From Cymodocea nodosa (taxonomy: Eukaryota; Streptophyta; Magnoliopsida; Alismatales; Cymodoceaceae), in contig CM072340.1 in assembly GCA_036874045.1 (NCBI GenBank), positions 20,635,001 through 20,699,000 of the forward strand: a DNA stretch of 64,000 nucleotides, in the 5' to 3' direction. Below, one piece after another: positions 60,041 through 64,000 of this stretch; position 1 is the first letter of the stretch, and every line of letters begins with the position of its first letter. The translations under genes and the position numbers were made by a program. The notes under the pieces were generated by a model. The model did no database searches, was not told the origin of the DNA, and saw nothing but the letters and a program-made list of their open reading frames with translations.

Positions 60041-62239
60041 ATTGATCAAGTGCGGTAGGCGAGGCCTTCCTCGGTGGCCTGTCAACCACTTGCGTCGTCG
60101 GCTGAAAGAAGCAAAGTATCTTAAGCATCGCACTACACAACCATGTCTCAGAGTATTTTCAGAGAAAAGGTGTCATTTACCTTGTTATTTTATATTATTT
60201 GAATTTTAAATTTATCTATGTAGTTACTTGATTGAGTATAATTTCAACTTAATCTAAATTATATTCTTTACATTGTTTTAATCCAAACCCAAGCCCCAAG
60301 GCTTTCCTTCTTTCGTCAGTTTACGCTCCATTTCAATCATTTCACAGGTATCTGTGCATCTATGAATAGCAGAAAAGGAGACGGGAGACAATGATTTTCT
60401 ACCAAATCAAGCTTTTCCTATATATATGAAATTGACGATAGATGAATTCTCACTATTTCAATCATATGAAAAAGAAAGATGCACACATACAAATTACGAG
60501 ATTTCGCTCTTTCTTCGAAAACCCTCCTCTCCCTCTACCAATTTTATCGTTGGTCTCGACTAAGCAAAGGAGAAGATGAAAAGTATTATTTTTTAAATAT
60601 AAAAATAGCATTAAAAAATTAATATCCAAGTAAATTCAGATTTTATAGTACAAATTATTATCTTCAAATATAAAAATTAATATTAATGTTGAAGTTAATC
60701 AATCACGTTATCTCAATAAATTTAAATTTTAATCTTACGATTTTTGTTAATTTCAATAGTTACATAAGCATCCAAATTTAAAATTTTGTCACTTTCTAAT
60801 GAATACATAGATATCTAAATTTCGTTATTTTAATTTTTCGAAAATTTCAAACCAACCATCATTTCTTTTCTTACCGAACGAAATCAGGCCCTTAATAAAT
60901 CGAACCGAAGGGAATTGATTCCCGTGCACCGTGACCGATAAAAATGTATCCCACGGTTTTATCAATGGCCAGTGCATAAAAGCCACTGAATCAAAGCGGG
61001 CTTAGATTTATTATTGAAGGATAAAATCTAAAAAGATCATAAACAGTGCACTTTTTCTGTCTCTGCGATTCCTTTTGAGGTCTCTCTTATCTTGGTCCAC
61101 GGAGAAAGGCGCCGGTGACCACTTGAGACTGGAATAATTCTTTTCTTTTAGTAAGTATTGATATTAATATAAGATCGTGTATAAGAATGATCATGTGTAA
61201 AATATTAGCAAGAATATATATTGGTGTACTTGTTGAATGGAGTAACATGAAGTGTCTTCTCCTCCGTTTCACCAACAATCGTAGAAAGGAATATAGAATC
61301 CAGTCTACTGGAAGTAGAGCAAACAGTTCTTTACAAAATGTCACTTCCAATAATTAGTTAACATTGAATGAAACTAAGGGTACCTAATTCAGATATTTGG
61401 CGCCACCTAAATCTGGGTAATCTACCAATCAATATACCTGACAACGTTTATTTACCATAGAAAAGGTCCCGAGTTCTATCAAAAAAGTAGATCAGATGAC
61501 GAACATCCAGGCAAACCGTTTCAGTGGCACAACGGCGGTACCTAGAAAATTAGATTTTGCAACGAAAATCGTGAATTTTAATATATTATTATATAGAATT
61601 CTTTCGAAACTTTTTTTAAAATTTTATATTGACTTTAACATCGAATCTTTGTGTTAAAAAAGACAACATTTGTAAAATCAGCCGGCCAGAATCGAAAGCT
61701 TTAAAAATTACGCCGTCTACCACCGTTGGTTAAGCATCCCTTGAACGAGCCTATCGAAAACATTCACTCTAATATTATCGGCATCGTTCACGTACAGAAA
61801 AAATATTGTCAGGATTACATACAAGATTTAGAGGCAATCAAACGTGGTTTCATCACACTTGTTAAATGGAAAGGGCTCGCAGATCCAGACATCTGCTACA
61901 GTCGATGCATGACCCTGCTTAGATGACGTGAGTTGATAAAATAAAATATTAGGCGATGACCGACACAACACCAGAAACCCAAGCAAGCAAAAATATTCTC
62001 GGCTTCGGAACGTTTCATACTTCACCAAGGTACCACCCGAACCCACCCTGTTTTATTGTTTTATTTATTACATCAACGGTAGTATAATGGACTCTAGACC
62101 TGTAGTGGTACCAAAGACTTTAATGATGCTCCCCGTCGGCCACGGCCATGGGAAGCTCCGTAGCACCCCTGACCTAACCTGCACAAGCAGAAGGTGTACA
62201 TGATTGACATGTGGATCTCGTCGCCCCTCCTGGCCTCCT
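60041..62239. other. Spacer with a split duplicate, and 3' flank of the bZIP gene
   Basis: 60240-60344 and 61310-61445 are the two halves of the block found intact at 47930-48120, separated by about 965 bases of unrelated sequence without a recognisable coding domain. The last 150-250 bases before 62240 are probably the bZIP 3' UTR. Confidence 0.5.
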
Positions 62240-62710
62240 TCAGTAGAACATCATGTCTGCGGAAGCCATGATGGGTTGGATGAAAGTGGTCGGATTCCAG
62301 GGGTTGACAAAGGCGTCCACAGGTGGTGGTTGGGGGTCACAGGCATACTCACCGCCACCAGAACCGTTCGTGTAACTCAGGATTTCGGTGAGTGACTGGA
62401 ACCTGGTGTTCAGCTCGATCATTTGGGTCCTAAGCAAGGAATTCTCGGCCTCCACTGCAAGATACTGCTGTGTTGTGATCTTACAGGTTGTGAGGATCTG
62501 ATTGTTCTCCTTCCTGAGCTGAGCTACCTGGTTCATGAGGTCATCCAGTTGCTTCTGCTTCCGCATCCGGGACCGTCGTGCTGATTCCCGGTTCGAGAGC
62601 ATTCTTTTTCTCTTCCTCTGATCCATGACATGCTGCAAGTCTTCGTCTGAGCCCGAGTTTGGTAGCATGGAAGAGGACCCAGAAGAAGTACCGCTACCGG
62701 GAGAAGACAT
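62240..62710 (-). CDS. Group-S1 bZIP transcription factor (bZIP11/44/53-like)
   Basis: A single-exon frame of 156 residues, typical of S1 bZIPs. A Ser/Gly-rich start (MSSPGSGTSSGSSSM) is followed by the basic region 31-52 with the invariant N-x7-R (N40, R48: NRESARRSR), then a leucine zipper from about 55 to 113 (LDDLMNQVAQLRKENNQIL, then AVEAENSLLRTQMIEL). The C-terminus is Pro-rich and ends IMASADMMFY. S1 factors bind ACGT or ACTCAT elements as heterodimers with group C bZIPs and reprogram amino-acid and sugar metabolism under low energy. The mRNA leader carries a sucrose-control uORF (62860-63006), so translation is probably repressed by sucrose. Confidence 0.93.
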   Translation of the reverse strand: MSSPGSGTSSGSSSMLPNSGSDEDLQHVMDQRKRKRMLSNRESARRSRMRKQKQLDDLMNQVAQLRKENNQILTTCKITTQQYLAVEAENSLLRTQMIELNTRFQSLTEILSYTNGSGGGEYACDPQPPPVDAFVNPWNPTTFIQPIMASADMMFY

Positions 62711-62859
62711 GATGGTGTATGAATTTTAACTACTACTTACTCGAGTAAAAACCACTAGATCTTGGACTTTGAAATTTTCAGATTCAGTAGAGGCGGAAAG
62801 ATCGAAAGCTCAAAACAGACCGAAAAGCGCAATACCCTCGTAGCTCTGTTTCTCAGCGT

Positions 62860-63006
62860 TCAAAATAATTCCCATGAGAACACATAGAACCAGTACAGGA
62901 ACACAACAGAGAAAGATTGAACTAAGGTGTTCCTACGATTGAATGTGGAATTTATCATAGAGAGCAAAGAACCAGGAAGAATGACTTCGGCAATGGTTGC
63001 AGACAT
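62860..63006 (-). CDS. Sucrose-control (SC) peptide uORF in the bZIP leader
   Basis: A 48-residue frame (MSATIAEVILPGSLLSMINS..., then RRNTLVQSFSVVFLYWFYVFS, then WELF and TGA). It matches the CPuORF1 peptide of S1 bZIP leaders, in which high sucrose stalls the ribosome on this nascent peptide and blocks the main frame. The invariant NTLVQSFSVVFLYWFYVFS core is intact. In Arabidopsis bZIP11 the peptide stops right after YVFS; here four codons follow. The stop is 149 bases before the bZIP ATG at 62710. Confidence 0.93.
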   Translation of the reverse strand: MSATIAEVILPGSLLSMINSTFNRRNTLVQSFSVVFLYWFYVFSWELF

Positions 63007-63009
63007 CAA

Positions 63010-63021
63010 TCAGGACCCCAT
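63010..63021 (-). promoter_or_regulatory. Minimal uORF (Met-Gly-Ser-stop) just before the SC uORF
   Basis: ATG at 63021 and TGA at 63012-63010 enclose three codons. The stop ends three bases before the SC-uORF ATG at 63006. Several further short uATGs lie upstream (such as 63115). It may tune initiation at the SC uORF. Confidence 0.5.
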
Positions 63022-63440
63022 CAAGACGAAACCTTTTTTTTTCTTTCCTGAAGATCGAAAGACGATTCCTTTTGGGCACCAGAAAAAAAGAGAGCGTCTA
63101 ATCTGCCAAAAACATCGCAGACAGATGTGATTTTGTTCGTTTGTAAATAAGCAGAAAACCCAAATCCAGATGATGGGTTCTCATCCAAAAACAAAATCCA
63201 TGCAAGAAAGAAAAAAAAATGCAAATCTCACCGCAAAGAAAACCCAGGCAGATTATGTTCTGCTCTGTTCTTAAACCACCACAGAACCCAAGAGAGGAAA
63301 GAAGTAGGAAACAAGAGAATCAATGGAGGCTCTCCCAGAAAAAGGAAGAGCAGAAGAGAGGAGCAGAGTGAGGGAGCCAGAGACTTCTGCTACGCTGGAG
63401 CAGGAGAGTGGGGAGGGTATCTGGTGGGCATGGGCTGAGA

Positions 63441-63448
63441 TTTATAGG
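63441..63448 (-). promoter_or_regulatory. TATA box of the bZIP gene
   Basis: On the minus strand CCTATAAATC is the best TATA element before the leader. A start about 30 bases downstream would give a leader of about 700 bases, matching the long uORF-bearing leaders of S1 bZIP genes. Confidence 0.5.
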
Positions 63449-64000
63449 CTTGATAAAGCAACCCAATAACCCAAAAAAAAATATTTTTTAATTGTATGAG
63501 AGATGATTATTATTGTCACAAAAAAGGAAAAATAAAATGAAAGGGAAAACGATAATACAACTTTTCTAGTTATCATAATTATTTAGGTTTTTTGTGCAAC
63601 ATACTTTTTGGTACCTAACTTTCCGATGTATGCTCGGTTCTCATTTTCAAAGTATTTTTCGTTTTCACCTTCCTTCTTCCCGTAGTCTTACCCCCAATGC
63701 GACCAACTTTAATATAGAATAATAATCCAAAGTTAACGTCGTTTGAGATGGATTTTTGATTCTGTTCTTTTCGGATTTCGGCTAAAACTCCACATCCCAA
63801 ATATGGTGAGCAGATGATACGACAAAATTTTTGATAAAAATACAATGAATTATCGAAAGCGTCGTACAACGTGTTCATTTTCGCAAAGGCCTATTCTCGA
63901 TTTTTCAGTGGTGGACGAATTTGTTTGACGAAAAGAGCCGTAAACTGTTAGGTATTATTACATTTGAATCAACGAAACAAACGTTACAAAATGTCGTCAT
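63449..64000. other. bZIP promoter side, no gene seen
   Basis: AT-rich sequence with no recognisable gene up to the window edge. Confidence 0.45.

Noticed and set aside
1-64000. CRISPR arrays, operons, ribosomal RNA genes
   Set aside because: None seen. The window is plant nuclear DNA with spliced genes.

Overview
The window is nuclear DNA of a flowering plant. The genes are spliced, the spacers are long and AT-rich with microsatellites and worn transposons, and every recognised protein belongs to a land-plant family. The mix fits a monocot, possibly a banana-like (Zingiberales) genome, but that placement is only an inference.

Layout. (1) 1-246: the 3' end of a HIPP metallochaperone gene. 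(2) 7297-10113: a receptor-like protein with about 30 leucine-rich repeats that reads like the ectodomain of GSO1/SGN3, with a membrane segment and a 60-residue tail but no kinase. (3) 12277-14718: phase-consistent exons of a gene I cannot name. (4) 16110-17000: a worn LINE. (5) 20775-22346: a small spliced gene for a secreted precursor whose last 21 residues are a CIF (Casparian strip integrity factor) sulfated peptide. (6) About 28.8-34.0 kb: a RING-H2 protein with an acylation-type N-terminus and a long, probably spliced leader containing a GAA microsatellite. (7) 35435-39680, minus: IMPL2/HISN7, plastid histidinol-phosphate phosphatase, nine exons. (8) 40-60 kb: a tandem array of DUF247 units on the minus strand, with two intact genes, one frame-broken pseudogene and one copy collapsed to 120 bp, along with their duplicated flanks and a shard of IMPL2. 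(9) 62240-62710, minus: a group-S1 bZIP factor whose leader carries the sucrose-control uORF.

How they may work together. The most notable pairing is the CIF peptide gene about 10.7 kb downstream, on the same strand, of a kinase-less GSO-type ectodomain. CIF peptides are the known ligands of GSO1/SGN3, so ligand and possible decoy or co-receptor may be neighbours. The bZIP gene appears to be under sucrose-dependent translational repression through its uORF. The other genes look functionally unrelated, and the DUF247 array has grown and decayed by local segmental duplication.
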